Shown here piece by piece: positions 44,701 through 55,705 of a DNA stretch of 64,000 nucleotides; within the stretch, counting starts at the first letter, position 1, and each line of letters opens with the position of its first letter. Below the pieces are notes generated by a model. The model was not told the DNA's origin and searched no databases. It saw only the letters and a list, made by a program, of their open reading frames with translations. The position numbers and the translations under genes are program-made. The DNA is taken from the NCBI GenBank assembly GCA_032622095.1, contig CP136062.1, positions 224,080,578 through 224,144,577 of the forward strand, in the 5' to 3' direction. This DNA comes from Siphonodentalium dalli. Lineage: Eukaryota > Mollusca > Scaphopoda > Gadilida > Siphonodentaliidae.

Positions 44701-45462
44701 TCACATCCATAAAAGCCACCATAAACAGAAAAAAATATTAAAATAGATTTTGTTCTTATAACAATCATAATTATCGCCTAAATAGTATTTTATTGGGAAG
44801 ATTTACCCTGTATTATGTAAACAAAAGTCAAATTTTTTTTTTTAGTACAATACGTAAAGAGTGTGCGATAAGCAAAAACACTGAACACCAGGGAAACCCC
44901 ACAAATTGAACTTTGGTTAAAACTGACACCATGTTGTTTACAACATACCGGTATGACGCACGCTAATCCTCGCCACTCAAGATTTCATTGTTGAATGGGT
45001 CACCGTGAATTACTCTCCCAAAAAATAATTGTCGCTTCACTGTGTTGAGTATTTTGCTTATTGCACACTCTTTATGTGCTGTATATAAACAAACGGCTTG
45101 GTTCTGACATACATGTACAAAGCGTGTTTTGTGGATAATATTGCATTCATATTATCACTATACTATACTATTAGTATATTCTTGAGGAAATATTAAAAAT
45201 TTGGTAACTTTTATTTCTATTATACCGTAACCTAGTACATCTGTGCCTCTAATAATAATAATAATAATAATATTGTTCCAGGCATGTACACAGAGTAATG
45301 CTCGACATGTCTCGGAGACAAGTACATCTACATCTACTTGATACGTACTCCATCGCCCTCAATGTGCTCAGGATTATGTGGAGGTGCATGAAATTTAAAA
45401 ACATAAAAGCATATTTTTTGGGGTTATTTTGATAATTTATTAAAAGAAGTTGGAGCTTCATA
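44701..45462. other. Non-coding stretch with an AAT microsatellite
   Basis: An (AAT)n run lies at 45250-45271. Otherwise AT-rich sequence with no recognised exon or element. Confidence 0.5.
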
Positions 45463-45836
45463 CTATTTAGAAGCTGTCTGTTTGTTTACAGGTGGGAACA
45501 TATGTTTTGTGAGTTCGGATTTTAAACTGTCCATGTTGTGGCAGTTTAAGAATATGTCACGGGGGAGTTTGTTCCAATTTATGATTGTGCGTGGGAGAAA
45601 AAAGGCTTCGAGGTTGTTTCTGTCAGCTTTAGCAGAACTTTTGGCTCCTAGTAGGCACAAATGGTAGGGAGATGTCTACATCTCGATGGCGGATTTTTTT
45701 TATAGCATGACTAGAGAGGAGAAGATTCTTCTTTGTTGAAGGGTTTGCCAATTTAGTGTTTGAAGCAGATCAGTTATGCTGTCTCTGTCGTCACTACCAT
45801 AGTTTTATCTATTTAGAGTGTATAGAGCGTGCAGCC
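45463..45836 (-). pseudogene. LINE reverse-transcriptase C-terminal fragment, downstream part
   Basis: Minus-strand frames read DRDSITDLLQTLNWQTLQQR near 45765-45795 and then FFLPRTIINWNKLPRDIF, the usual C-terminal words of jockey/CR1-like LINE polymerases. Frameshifts separate the segments. Its upstream part is at 47069-47230; the hAT-like element sits between them. Confidence 0.8.
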
Positions 45837-45844
45837 GGTCTCTG

Positions 45845-47060
45845 CAGGGATGTGGCTAGAGGGGGGGTGTGGGGGGGGGGGGGTGTCTCACCCCCCCAGC
45901 AGAGAGCTATATTTTCAATAGTTGGAAATTTCATACCTGCCACAACGAAATTTCACACCAACAATAAGTTGAAAATGTTCTTGTAGTTTGATTATAAAAC
46001 AATTTATTGGGGGGAATTTATTGTTTTCGACCAATATTTGCATATGTTCCTATTTTTGGTCAAAATTTTTGACAGAAATAGTCATCAGTTGGAAATTTTC
46101 CCACCTTAGGGGGGTGACAGGTTGGAAATTTCCAACACTTGGAAAGCTTGTGTCCTGGTCCCTCCCCCGTGGCCAGTCAAAAACTTCTAGTTAATTTAAG
46201 AAAACAATATTGTCATACAATTGGTCAACATTGTCATTGGAATTGTCATCAGTTGGAAATTTTCCAACCTAAGTGGGGGTGTAGGGTTTGAAATTTCCAA
46301 CAGTAGGAAGGCTTGAGGCTAGTCTAGATGTTAGGATTTTGCGATTTTCTTGTTCAGATTTCAAAATTTTCGCACACCGGGCCGAACCATGCCATGGTCG
46401 GCCCGGTGTGTCATTGTCCCATCCACATGGCCAATACAAAACTGCTAATTAGTTTAGCAAAACAATATTTTACTACATTTGGTCAAGCTTGTAGACATAA
46501 ATGGTCATCAGTTGAAGAAGGGGAGCATGAGGTTTGAAATTTCCAACACTAGGAAAGCTTCAGTTGAGGCCAGTCTAGATGCTAGGATTTGCGATTTTCT
46601 TGTATAGTTTAAAAAAATTTCTCACACCGGGCCAAACAACCATGGTCGGCCCGGTGTTTCCTGGTCTGTTGTCGCTGTGTGCATTTGTCTGGAATTAGAT
46701 CACTAGTTGGTTTTTTTGGGGGCAATTTTCAGGTTAAAATATCTTAATGTTCTCATACTGGGAAAATAGAAGCATGACTTATGAATATATAGGAAATTAA
46801 GCCTGAGCATGAGGTACAAGGGGGTGCATATGGAATTATGCAAAAAGTTGTGTTGGTGCGATTTCGACTCAGGGGGGGGGGGGTGCAAATGGAATTATGC
46901 AAAAAGTTGTGTTGGTGTGATTCCGACTCAAGGGGGGGGGGGGTGCAAATGGAATTATGCAAAAAGTTGTGTTGGTGTGATTCCGACTCAAGGGGGGGGG
47001 TGCAGTTGGAAATTCCCAAGGTGGACACCCCCCAACGGAGACCCTCTAGCCACATCCCTG
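45845..47060. mobile_element. Non-autonomous hAT-like element inserted in a LINE fragment
   Basis: Inverted termini CAGGGATGTGGCTAGAGGG and CCCTCTAGCCACATCCCTG are flanked by an exact 8-bp direct repeat GGTCTCTG at 45837-45844 and 47061-47068. An 8-bp duplication with CAGGG-type ends is diagnostic of hAT. The 1.2-kb interior has G-runs, TTGGAAATTTCC-like palindromes, a GGGCCGAACC...GGTCGGCCC foldback and a ~66-bp tandem repeat, but no transposase. The interrupted LINE frame continues on both sides. Confidence 0.93.
46845..47005. repeat. Three ~62-bp units inside the hAT-like element
   Basis: GGAATTATGCAAAAAGTTGT, GTTGGTGTGATTCCGACTCA and a G-run of 8-12 recur three times. Several overlapping frames on both strands arise from it and are not genes. 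Confidence 0.88.
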
Positions 47061-47068
47061 GGTCTCTG

Positions 47069-47230
47069 TACAATTACTACTTTCTCTGAGAGGTACTGCT
47101 GCCAGGGGTCCCATATTAAGCTACAGTATTCCAGTTGTGGTCTAACATATGTTTTGTAGGCAAGGTCTTTTGTTTTGTAGTTTTTGTTCTCACATATATA
47201 ACATGTAGCTGTTCTAAAAATATATAGCAT
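47069..47230 (-). pseudogene. LINE reverse-transcriptase fragment, upstream part
   Basis: The minus strand reads DLAYKTYVRPQLEYCSLIWD and then YLSEKVVIVQR, the thumb-region signature of LINE polymerases, and is cut by the hAT-like element at the next base pairs. With 45463-45836 it formed one element of the opposite orientation to the lectin exons. Confidence 0.82.
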
Positions 47231-47282
47231 ATACCAAACACAGAGACATCAGGAATGCAGCAGCCATTTGAGCTTCCTTTTT

Positions 47283-47385
47283 TGGGGTAGCTTCAGTGGC
47301 CGGATGGTGGGTAGCTTCGGTGGCCGGATGGTGGGTAGCTTCGGTGGCCGGATGGTGGGTAGCTTCGGTGGCCGGATGGTATTGT
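47283..47385. repeat. 25-bp tandem repeat, four copies
   Basis: GTAGCTTCGGTGGCCGGATG plus GTGG recurs every 25 bp; the first unit has CAGT in place of CGGT. Frames on both strands are repeat-encoded. Confidence 0.9.
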
Positions 47386-47509
47386 TGTCGGACTTTGTGT
47401 TGCGCTTCCTGTCATGGGCCGGGGTTTGAATCTCACCCAATCCAAAATGTGCATTGTCTCAAAAACAGATGCAGCTGCTGTTTTAAATTAGTTTATAGAT
47501 GGAATAGTG

Positions 47510-47990
47510 CCAGGTGACCTCTGACTTCCGGTTTGTCGTCTGTTTACATTTCTTACGCTACGTCTCAAAATACTACCGTATGACTTCCAATATTTTTCCA
47601 ACAAACTATAATGAATAAAGAGTTTGAAAAGTTATGTCATCAAATATACGCCATTAAATAAGTCAAAGAGTCTTTATTTATCTGGGACTATTTCTTTACG
47701 CGGGCAAACAACGCGTAGTTACATGAAACGTGGTGGTATGCCTTATAGAAGCTGATGTTAGTTTCGTGTCCCATTTGTTGATTTAAGTATGTTTTGTCGA
47801 GGTTTTGGATCATGTAATAAATAGAATCTAAAACTCGTCCCAAGTTTAGAGTGGAATTGTGCGTGGGAATACTCGTCCAGTAAATTAGGTCTGGACCTCG
47901 CCAAAGGCTCGATCCAGACCTAATTTACTGGACTCGTTTTGTAAATTCCTCTATAAACTGGGGACTCGTTGTAGATCCTCTATTTACGAA
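47510..47990. repeat. Dispersed repeat with foldback end, copy 1
   Basis: From GTGCCAGGTGACCTCTGACT to CTCTATTTACG this matches 56430-56890. Its right part is a foldback: CCAGTAAATTAGGTCTGGAC at 47877 against GTCCAGACCTAATTTACTGG at 47912. A part of the foldback also occurs at 56285-56345. Probably one element of about 480 bp. Confidence 0.75.
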
Positions 47991-47999
47991 TTACACTAT

Positions 48000-48300
48000 A
48001 CACTCTGCGGGGTAGCATCACTAAATTCACCCTCTGGGGACCTCATTCTGCAAATGTCAGACACACTATGTCCAGGTTTTATTGAACCTTAATTACTCAT
48101 AATTAAATTTGTGCACCCATATCTTATCTGCAAATTGAATTTGAGCGAGAAAAAAAAAGTTCCCGAGAACATGAAGCCTAAGCAGACTTTTATGAGGCCC
48201 ACTGAGGGTGATTTTAGTGATGCTAGCCCACTGTGCGGGGTAGTATCTAAATTCACCCTCTGGGGACCTCATTCTGCAAATGACAATCATACTATTTCAA
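48000..48300. repeat. Two copies of the GAATGAGGTCC palindromic family
   Basis: CACCCTCTGGGGACCTCATT occurs at 48028 and 48255, with an inverted TGAGGCCCACTGAGGGTGAT arm at 48192. Same family as 38300-38395. Confidence 0.7.
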
Positions 48301-48340
48301 GGCTGGAATAGAAACCAATGGAGAATTAACAGTGTCTTAA

Positions 48341-48564
48341 CCCTTTCATGATGGGAGCTGCACTGGTGCAGCATTAATGATCATGTGCCAGTGCATTCTC
48401 TTACATATGTGAGTCTCCCATAGGGACACTTGCACATATAAGAGAATGCACTGGCTTACAAGGTCTAGGTAAATGTTGTTAGGTCAATGGGAGACTCGCA
48501 TATTTAATAGAGTGCACTGGCCCAGGGTTTTCGCAAATTTCAGAAAGCTCCAGTCACGGAAGGG
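48341..48564. mobile_element. TTAA-type MITE, CATGA family
   Basis: It starts CCCTTTCATGATGGGAGCTG after TTAA (48337-48340) and ends AGCTCCAGTCACGGAAGGG before TTAT (one change from TTAA). Inside are degraded hairpin arms of the CAGTGCATTCTCTTA type. Confidence 0.78.
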
Positions 48565-48704
48565 TTATGTGAGGTATAGTAATGTGTTAATAATTTTGTA
48601 TTTTTCAGTCTCATATTATTGACATTCTGTATAATGTTGTATAACATTATGTTGTATATTGTGTTTTAAATGTGTAATCTGTGTCACCAATTCATATTTT
48701 TCAG

Positions 48705-48949
48705 TCTGTCATTATGGACATACCTTTATTCACCAAAGTTCAGGATCGGGGTCAATAATGCAAGGATGCTATACAACTTCACTGACTGGAGGGGAAACTA
48801 CATCAAATGGCACAACTTTCCTTCTGGTCTCCCTGAGTCGAAGATTACTGGAACATCTACTCGTGTAGTCTCCGATGTGATTGTCAACAATAAATTTGTG
48901 TGGGGAGTAGATCTGTGGCCAAAACAGGCCACACTCTGTGAATCTGAAG
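48705..48949 (+). CDS. C-type lectin domain, C-terminal half exon (CTLD4-B)
   Basis: Exon between acceptor TCATATTTTTCAG and donor GAAG|GTTAGT, 245 nt, phase 2 in and phase 1 out. It encodes SLWTYLYSPKFRIGVNNARM, FTDWRGNYIKWHNFP and WPKQATLCESE. FRIG replaces WIG, and only the final cysteine (TLC) remains: the inner disulfide pair is lost and no calcium motifs are present. It is the most degenerate lectin half here, although still open and phase-correct. Reading past the donor gives a stop at once (GGT TAG). Confidence 0.85.
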
Positions 48950-48959
48950 GTTAGTATCA

Positions 48960-50870
48960 TCGAGATACAACTCCCAAGTCACCCTCTAGGTTGGTCCCTG
49001 CCTCCCAAGTCGCCCTCTAGGTTAGTCCCTGCCTCCCAAGTCGCCCTCTAGGCTGGTCCCTGCCTCCCAAGTCGCCCTCTAGGTTAGTCCCTGTCTCCCA
49101 AGTTGCCCTCTTTGATGGTCCCTGCCTCCCAAGTCGCCCTCTAGGTTGGTCCCTACCTCCCAAGTTGCCCTCTAGGTTGGTCCCTGCCTCCCAAGTCGCC
49201 CTCTAGGTTGGTCCCTGTCTCCCAAGTCGCCCTCTAGGCTGGTCCCTGCCTCCCAAGTCGCCCTCTAGGTTAGTCCCTGCCTCCCAAGTTGCCCTCTTTG
49301 ATGGTCCCCGCCTACCAAGTCGCCCTCTAGGCTGGTCTCTGCCTCCCAAGTCGCCCTCTAGGTTAGTCCCTGCCTCCCAAGTTGCCCTCTTTGATGGTCC
49401 CCGCCTACCAAGTCACCCTCTAGGCTGGTCTCTGCCTCCCAAGTCGCCCTCTAGGTTGGTCCCTGCCTCCCAAGTTGCCCTCTAGGCTGGTCCCTGCCTC
49501 CCAAGTCGCCCTCTAGGTTGGTCCCTACCTCCTAAGTCGCCATCTAGGTTGGTCCCTGCCTCCCAAGTCACCCTCTAGGTTGGTCCCTGCCTCCCAAGTC
49601 GCCCTCTAAGTTGGTCCCTTAACCTCCCAAGTCGCCCTCTAGGTTGGTCCCTGCCTCCCAAGTCACCCTCTAGGTTGGTCCCTGCCTCCCAAGTCGCCCT
49701 CTAAGTTGGTCCCTTAACCTCCCAAGTCGCCATCTAGGTTGGTCCCTGCCTCCCAAGTCGCCCTCTAGGTTGGTCCCTACCTCCTAAGTCGCCCTCTAGG
49801 TTGGTCCCTGCCTCCCAAGTCGCCCTCTAGGTTGGTCCCTGCCTCCCAAGTCGCCCTCTAGGTTGGTCCCTGCCTCCCAAGTCGCCCTCTGAGTTGGTCC
49901 CTTAACCTCCCAAGTTGCCCTCTAGGCTGGTCCCTGCCTCCCAAGTCGCCCTCTAGGTTGGTCCCTACCTCCTAAGTCGCCATCTAGGTTGGTCCCTGCC
50001 TCCCAAATTGCCCTCTAGGTTGGTCCCTGCCTCCCAAGTCGCCCTCTAGGTTGGTCCCTGCCTCCCATGTCGCCCTCTAGGTTGGTCCCTGCCTCCCAAG
50101 TCGCCCTCTAGATTGGTCCCTACCTCCCAAGTTGCCCTCTAGGTTGGTCCCTGCCTCCCAAGTCGCCCTCTAGATTGGTCCCTGCCTCCCAAGTTGCCCT
50201 CTTTGATGGTCCCCGCCTACCAAGTCACCCTCTAGGCTGGTCCCTGCCTCCCAAGTCGCCTCTAGTTTGGTCCCTGCCTCCCAAGTTGCCCTCTAGGCTG
50301 GTCCCTATATACCTCCTAAGTCGCCCTCTAGGTTGGTCCCTGCCTCCCAAGTCGCTCTCTAGGTTGGTCCCTGCCTCCCAAGTCGCCCTCTAGATTGGTC
50401 CCTGCCTCCCAAGTCACCCTCTAGGTTGGTCCCTGCCTCCTAAGTCACCCTCTAGGTTGGTCCCTACCTCCCAAGTCACCCTCTAGGTTGGTCCCTGCCT
50501 CCCAAGTCACCCTCTAGGTTGGTCCCTACCTCCCAAGTCACCCTCTAGGTTGGTCCCTACCTCCCAAGTCACCCTCTAGGTTGGTCCCTGCCTCCCAAGT
50601 CGCCCTCTAGATTGGTCCCTGCCTCCCAAAATATTATGTCACCATCTAGATTGGTCCCTGCCTCCCATGTCACCCTCTAGACTGGTCCCTGCCTCCCAAG
50701 TTGCCCTCTCTGCTGGTCCCTGCCTACCAAGTCACCCTCTAGGCTGGTCCCTGCCTCCCAAGTTGGCCTCTAGACTGATCCTGCCTCACAAGTCACCCTC
50801 TATGCTGGTCCATGTCTCCCAAGTCAGCCTTTAGGCTGGTCCATGTCTCCCAAGTCACCTTCTAATTCCC
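48960..50870. repeat. 31-bp minisatellite, about 60 copies
   Basis: CCTCCCAAGTCGCCCTCTAG with GTTGGTCCCTG repeats at 31-bp steps, beginning 11 bp after the CTLD4-B exon. Variants (TTGCCCTCTTTGATGG, CACCCTCTAG, CTTAACCTCCC) are interspersed, suggesting higher-order duplication. It is pyrimidine-rich on the plus strand. Confidence 0.93.
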
Positions 50871-51219
50871 CTAATACTGGGCATTATAGTTTTACATATA
50901 TCAAGTTGCAGTTGGTTTCAATTTGAAGGGGCGTTATCATATAATAGTAATATACAATAAAATTAAACATGGATATATTATTGTATTTTTCTGAAATTTA
51001 AATTTAAATTATTTTTTTAATTTTGAGAAGAGTGTGAAAAAGCCACACTGGCAGTATTCTGAGGGTCAACATGATCTTTATGTTGATGTCTATAGTTATT
51101 CTCATATTTTTTTTAATGAGTAATGGCTAGGGCAGTTTTATAATAAAGTACAATGGGCAGAAATAAACAAATCTGACTTGCGGATGGAATGTCAATATGC
51201 CAATTGTCTTGCGGTGGAA

Positions 51220-51557
51220 ATTTTGATGGGGTGAGGGTAAGTAATTTGATGGGGTGAGGGTAAGTAATTTGATGGGGTGAGGGTAAGTAATTTTGATGGG
51301 GTGAGGGTAAGTAATTTGATGGGGTGAGGGTAAGTAATTTGATGGGGTGAGGGTAAGTAATTTTGATGGGGTGAGGGTAAGTAATTTTGATGGGGTGAGG
51401 GTAAGTAATTTTGATGGGGTGAGGGTAAGTAATTTTGATGGGGTGAGGGTAAGTAATTTGATGGGGTGAGGGTAAGTAATTTGATGGGGTGAGGGTAAGT
51501 AATTTTGATGGGGTGAGGGTAAGTAATTTTGATGGGGTGAGGGTAAGTAATTTGGTC
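51220..51557. repeat. 23/24-bp minisatellite carrying a splice-donor-like word in every unit
   Basis: About 14 units of TTGATGGGGTGAGGGTAAGT plus AATT. Each contains GAGG|GTAAGT, close to the 5' splice consensus. Minus-strand frames (ITYPHPIK units) are repeat-encoded. Confidence 0.92.
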
Positions 51558-51559
51558 AT

Positions 51560-53997
51560 ACCAGGTTATTCTCCTGCAGTGTCTAAATAGAAATTGTCTT
51601 GATGTAGAGCAAATTGATTATACATCCCAAAAATGTATCAATATACAGAATAAATAGCAAAATGATCCTATAAAATATTAAAAATCTATTTTTTGGCCAT
51701 GAATTTGTTACTGAGAAATAAGCATTCTGCAACTACAGCTTGCCTTGTAATGACAAATGGTTGGAGTTATTCCATTATTATTCATAACATCTAATGACAG
51801 TCTATGGAAAGAAAAAAATGGCCACATATCTGATTGTTCATGCCCTAAAAATGCAGTAATGGTGTTGTTCTTGCTGGAGACATAATAGACGCATGTATGG
51901 TGGCCTGGAAAAATGGTTTCTCAACAAAAAACGGATACTCCTATCACAACCAATGATAATGGATGAATTATTAATCAATAAACGCTCTCTTAATTCGAAG
52001 ACTTGTTTTCAACTCAAGACTAAGTTATCCTTATTACTATATGTTTTATCGACAAAATATATTAGAAAACTTTCCATGTAGATTATGGTTTACAAGAATT
52101 TTGTCATATCAAGTACGTACAACAAGTTTGTAGTATAAAGTACGCCAACAATGACATATTGAATTAGTAGATGCTCTTTAGATCACAGTTTTGCTGAAAC
52201 CAACCATTTACTTGATACAGCTGCTTGCATAACAATTGTCAGAGGACATACATTTGCGTTTAAGAAAATAACAATCAGAATTGAAAAAATCCATTTTACT
52301 TTTATTTTCAGTTAAAGTTAAAAATTTCATGGTTTTTTGCACGAATTTCAAAACTTTGCATTAGATATGTGATTGTGTAAGTTAGGCAGACTCATTGTGG
52401 ACAGCATTTCATATAATCAATACATTTGTATGATAAATGACATCAGATGGTGAGAAAGTTATCTCCCATGTGAAACGTTGAACTGCATGTGTTTCCATTT
52501 GTTTACCTAGTCTCTTTGGTTTAGGGCTTTAGCCAGTGTGTGACTTAATTTGGCATATAAGCATGTTAGAGGGGTGTTTTGTGGATGGATATAGGGTTAA
52601 AATTGATTTAATTGATACATACGGCATGTGACTATATGCTGTAAAAATCGACCAATCATTGAATATTTAGTAATGTTTACATGGTGCCATAGTATGATTA
52701 GAGTATGGCATGTGAGTTGAATAAAGTTTATGGGGTGGAGCTAGTTTTTGTCCATCCACTGTGTTTTTAGAATATTCCACATACATGCATGGTAGATATT
52801 TATCACTTTGCATTCAGTTTCAGCTATGGAGCAATTGAAATTCCATCGTTTTGTTACAAATGTTGGCAATTTAAAAAAAAAAATATGCAAAATTAATAAA
52901 TTTATATTCTGACTGAATTTGATTACATAAAAATGATTCAGACTTGATTTGATGTCATTGTTGTGCATAAAATCCTAAATAAAATATAGATTTTTAGGGT
53001 GGGATTAAGTTTTACTCCATAATTAAAACTTATCACAGCTTTAGATTCTAGACACTTATAGCGTCGTAAAGTGTAGTCAATGTTTTCAGTATAGTTGCAA
53101 CCTAATAAAATCTGGATAGGCATGGTGTCAAATTTCATAAAAAAAATTATTTTGCTGGTTTTTTTCCACCAATTCTACAATTTGACTGAGATTTTTCGAA
53201 ATATGTAACCATATGTCAGGAAATTATATATCATTTCGTAGATTATTATATTTTGAACGACATATCAATTTTAGACCAGTGGTCCTTCATTGACTGCCAC
53301 TGTGGGCAGTAGATCATACTTGGGTAAAATCCTATATTTTAATAGGGCAGGAGTTATCTCCCATAATTTTCGTCATGTTTGGACACTTTTCCAGCCTGGC
53401 AGCATGCATTTCTGATGAGGGAGATATTAACCTTCAATTTGATATATAGAAACCTTTGTTCGGACAAAGTGGAGCAAAAGTGATCTTTTTTTGTTTTGGC
53501 CCAGGGACTAGTGTGTCCTATGTTTTCTATACCAGTTTATTAAGACCCAATCTACAACGAAACACATAGTTAGATCTAACACATTGTTAAAGCTACAACA
53601 CCAAAAGCCTTTTATGTTTTAAGGCCCACTTAATTTTTGAACCCCCAGATCACATTATATAAAATATATGCCATAAGTAACAACTCCGGTAAGAAAAGAT
53701 TAACGTGCGCGAGTTTCTTAAACATCTCTCGCCTCTAGTGAATTATTTAACATAACTCTTGGAACTAATTGAATACTCTATTTATTACACTTCTTGCATC
53801 AATTTTGTTCACCACATATGATTAAAACACCCAGAATTAATGCATGAAAGTCTCGATGTGGAGAAAGATCAACCATAAAAAATTCAGTCTAGATCAGTGA
53901 CATAATTCACTGGTGCATTAACATTTTTAATTAACGGCGTTTTCAATGGAAATCGCACATAGGAGTGTAATAAAGTATTTTAATCATGTTTTATGTC
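51560..53997. other. 2.4-kb intron segment, nothing recognised
   Basis: AT-rich, with scattered short frames and no repeat, exon or RNA gene that I can support. Confidence 0.45.
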
Positions 53998-54000
53998 TTA

Positions 54001-54424
54001 AGGTGCCATTACACCATTAAGCTTGCTGTATTAAGCTCCAAACGATAACCACAGGGGGTTATGCTCGATGTTCACATTACACCATCCAGCAAACTTTTAA
54101 AAGCACTGTTTTATCAGGAAATCTTTCACAGACTGTCCATCATAATTAACTGGTCTGTGTTTATATTTACTAACTAGACTCCAATATTGTGAACTACACA
54201 TGTGTTTTTTTTATCATATATCAGGAGGAATTTTGTTATTTAACTGCTACTTGACATTAATGGGGGATCCGTGCTGTATGCAAAAACGGCTCAGTCCCTT
54301 TCCATGCAGCTCGATGTATGGGTAATAAAAAGTGCTAAGCTGTATGAAATGGCATGGTATTACACGATGCAGCTCGCCTATTGAGCTTGCTGAATTAAGC
54401 AAGCTTAGTCGTGTAATGGCACCT
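54001..54424. mobile_element. PIF/Harbinger-like MITE
   Basis: Inverted ends AGGTGCCATTACAC and GTGTAATGGCACCT are flanked by TTA at 53998-54000 and 54425-54427. TAAGCTTGCT-like words recur just inside both ends. The 3-bp TTA duplication fits PIF/Harbinger. No transposase. Confidence 0.82.
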
Positions 54425-54548
54425 TTAGGTTGTTTTTAAAATCGTATATCAAGGCAGACTATAAAAACAAATAATTTGTGTCGAAAATTACGTGGGCCTT
54501 TAAAATAACATGCAAGGATACCGAATGACGCAAGAATATGACTCTTAA

Positions 54549-54917
54549 CCCTTTACCCAACAGAGGGCCCTGTGCCAATGCATTCTCTTATATATGCGAG
54601 TCGACCATAGGTTGCCTTGCATATATAAGAGAATGCATTGGCTTAACACATTAAAAATTATAAAATTGTTAAAGAATGTAAGAATTTTTTTTTTTTTAGG
54701 CCAATGCATTCTCTTATATATGCGAGGCGACCTATGGTCGACTCGCATATATAAGAGAATGCATTGGCACAGGGCATAACTGTAACTATCACAATGTGGT
54801 CAAGGAGCCGGTTCCAATGATATCCATATTTGTATGGTTCTATTGAGACAGACCGAAGATATTTTAGGCTGTTGAAGCTTTATTTGGCCGGTTTTGGCCG
54901 GTTTGTTGGGTAAAGGG
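54549..54917 (+). mobile_element. piggyBac-like MITE, CCCAACA family, two hairpins
   Basis: TTAA at 54545-54548 and 54918-54921 encloses CCCTTTACCCAACA and TGTTGGGTAAAGGG. Hairpins lie at 54574-54642 and 54700-54768. It is very close to the copy at 18894-19269, implying recent movement. Confidence 0.9.
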
Positions 54918-55039
54918 TTAATGTATTGCTGAGAGTGGGATAACATCTTGAAACTGGAATAACACGTTCGGTCTTCTGGGAGTGGGGATACGATTTATAT
55001 TTTAAAAATTATTATAAATATAGTCATCTCCATTATTTG

Positions 55040-55150
55040 TCCCCCGACGTTCTGAAAGAAAAGGGGGACTATAAAAACAGGGTCCGTCCATCCGTCGTAC
55101 CGTTCGTCCGTCGAGCCGTTTGTCCGTCCGTCCGTCACACTTTTGAGTAC
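55040..55150. repeat. GTCCGTCC-rich repeat leader
   Basis: GGGGGACTATAAAAACAGGG is followed by CGTCCGTCGAGCCGTTTGTC and GTCCGTCCGTC. Same type as 3235, 28340 and 35555. Dispersed repeat of unknown class. Confidence 0.6.
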
Positions 55151-55358
55151 CTTCATGGTGTAATCATCTCCTACAAATTTCATCCCAGAGATTTGAAACT
55201 TCAGAATATTGTTGCCCATATATTGAAGATGTGCAACATGACGGAGTTATTAACCCTTTGTCACACAAATATCTCGATTTGCTAAATTCTGAAAAAATTT
55301 CAAATGACAGACACACTATTTCAAGACTTGCCTCTATTTATTTTATAAGTCGTACCAG

Positions 55359-55530
55359 AGAGGATTTGTGTCCACCAGGAAGCAAAGTACTACAACAGAT
55401 TACGCAGGTGTTTTTGGTTAGTTAACATCGTCCATACACAGAGCATTGGAGAATCAGTCTGCAGTAAGCTCGGCGGACACCTGGCTAACTTCTATGATGA
55501 GGACACGTACCTGTTCGTACACAGAAAGCT
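55359..55530 (+). CDS. C-type lectin domain, N-terminal half exon (CTLD5-A)
   Basis: Exon between acceptor AAGTCGTACCAG and donor AAGCT|GTGAGT, 172 nt, phase 1 in and phase 2 out. It encodes RICVHQEAKYYNRLRRCFW, then IVHTQSIGESVC and LGGHLANFYDEDTYLFVHRK. The cysteines in RIC, RRC and SVC with GGHLANFYDE give a canonical long-form CTLD first half, closest to CTLD2-A. The frame lies inside another open frame in a different phase, so frame length alone would miss it. A damaged copy of its last ~70 nt follows at 55570. Confidence 0.9.
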
Positions 55531-55561
55531 GTGAGTACCAGTGTAATTAACACTCTATATA

Positions 55562-55646
55562 CTAAATGAATCAGCCTACAGTAACTTGGCGGACATCTGA
55601 CTTCTATGATGAGGACACGTACCTGTTCGTACACAGTCAACTATAA
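55562..55646 (+). pseudogene. Duplicated, broken 3' edge of the CTLD5-A exon
   Basis: AATCAGCCTACAGTAACTTG, then TTCTATGATGAGGACACGTA and CTGTTCGTACACAG repeat the end of the preceding exon, with a 5-nt loss (ACATCTGACTTC against ACCTGGCTAACTTC) and without the AAAGCT|GTGAGT donor. It cannot serve as an exon edge. Confidence 0.88.
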
Positions 55647-55705
55647 TATAACATTACCGAAACGTGTTATTTATCAACATTTTGTTCAGCAAAATTTGGC
55701 CTTAA

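Noticed and set aside
46753-47159. Several overlapping frames of 83-116 codons
   Set aside because: All come from the G-run-containing repeat inside the hAT-like element and from its junctions.
51220-51557. Telomere-like array (GGGTAA words)
   Set aside because: The unit is 23-24 bp with constant TTGATGGGGTGAG; not TTAGGG or a simple telomeric variant.
51113-51559. 148-codon minus-strand open frame
   Set aside because: It is the translation of the 23/24-bp minisatellite (LLTLTPSK-like units) with no other support.
55231-55425. 64-codon frame overlapping CTLD5-A
   Set aside because: It is in another frame, stops inside the exon (after VFLVS), and has no domain; the CTLD frame starts at the 55359 acceptor.
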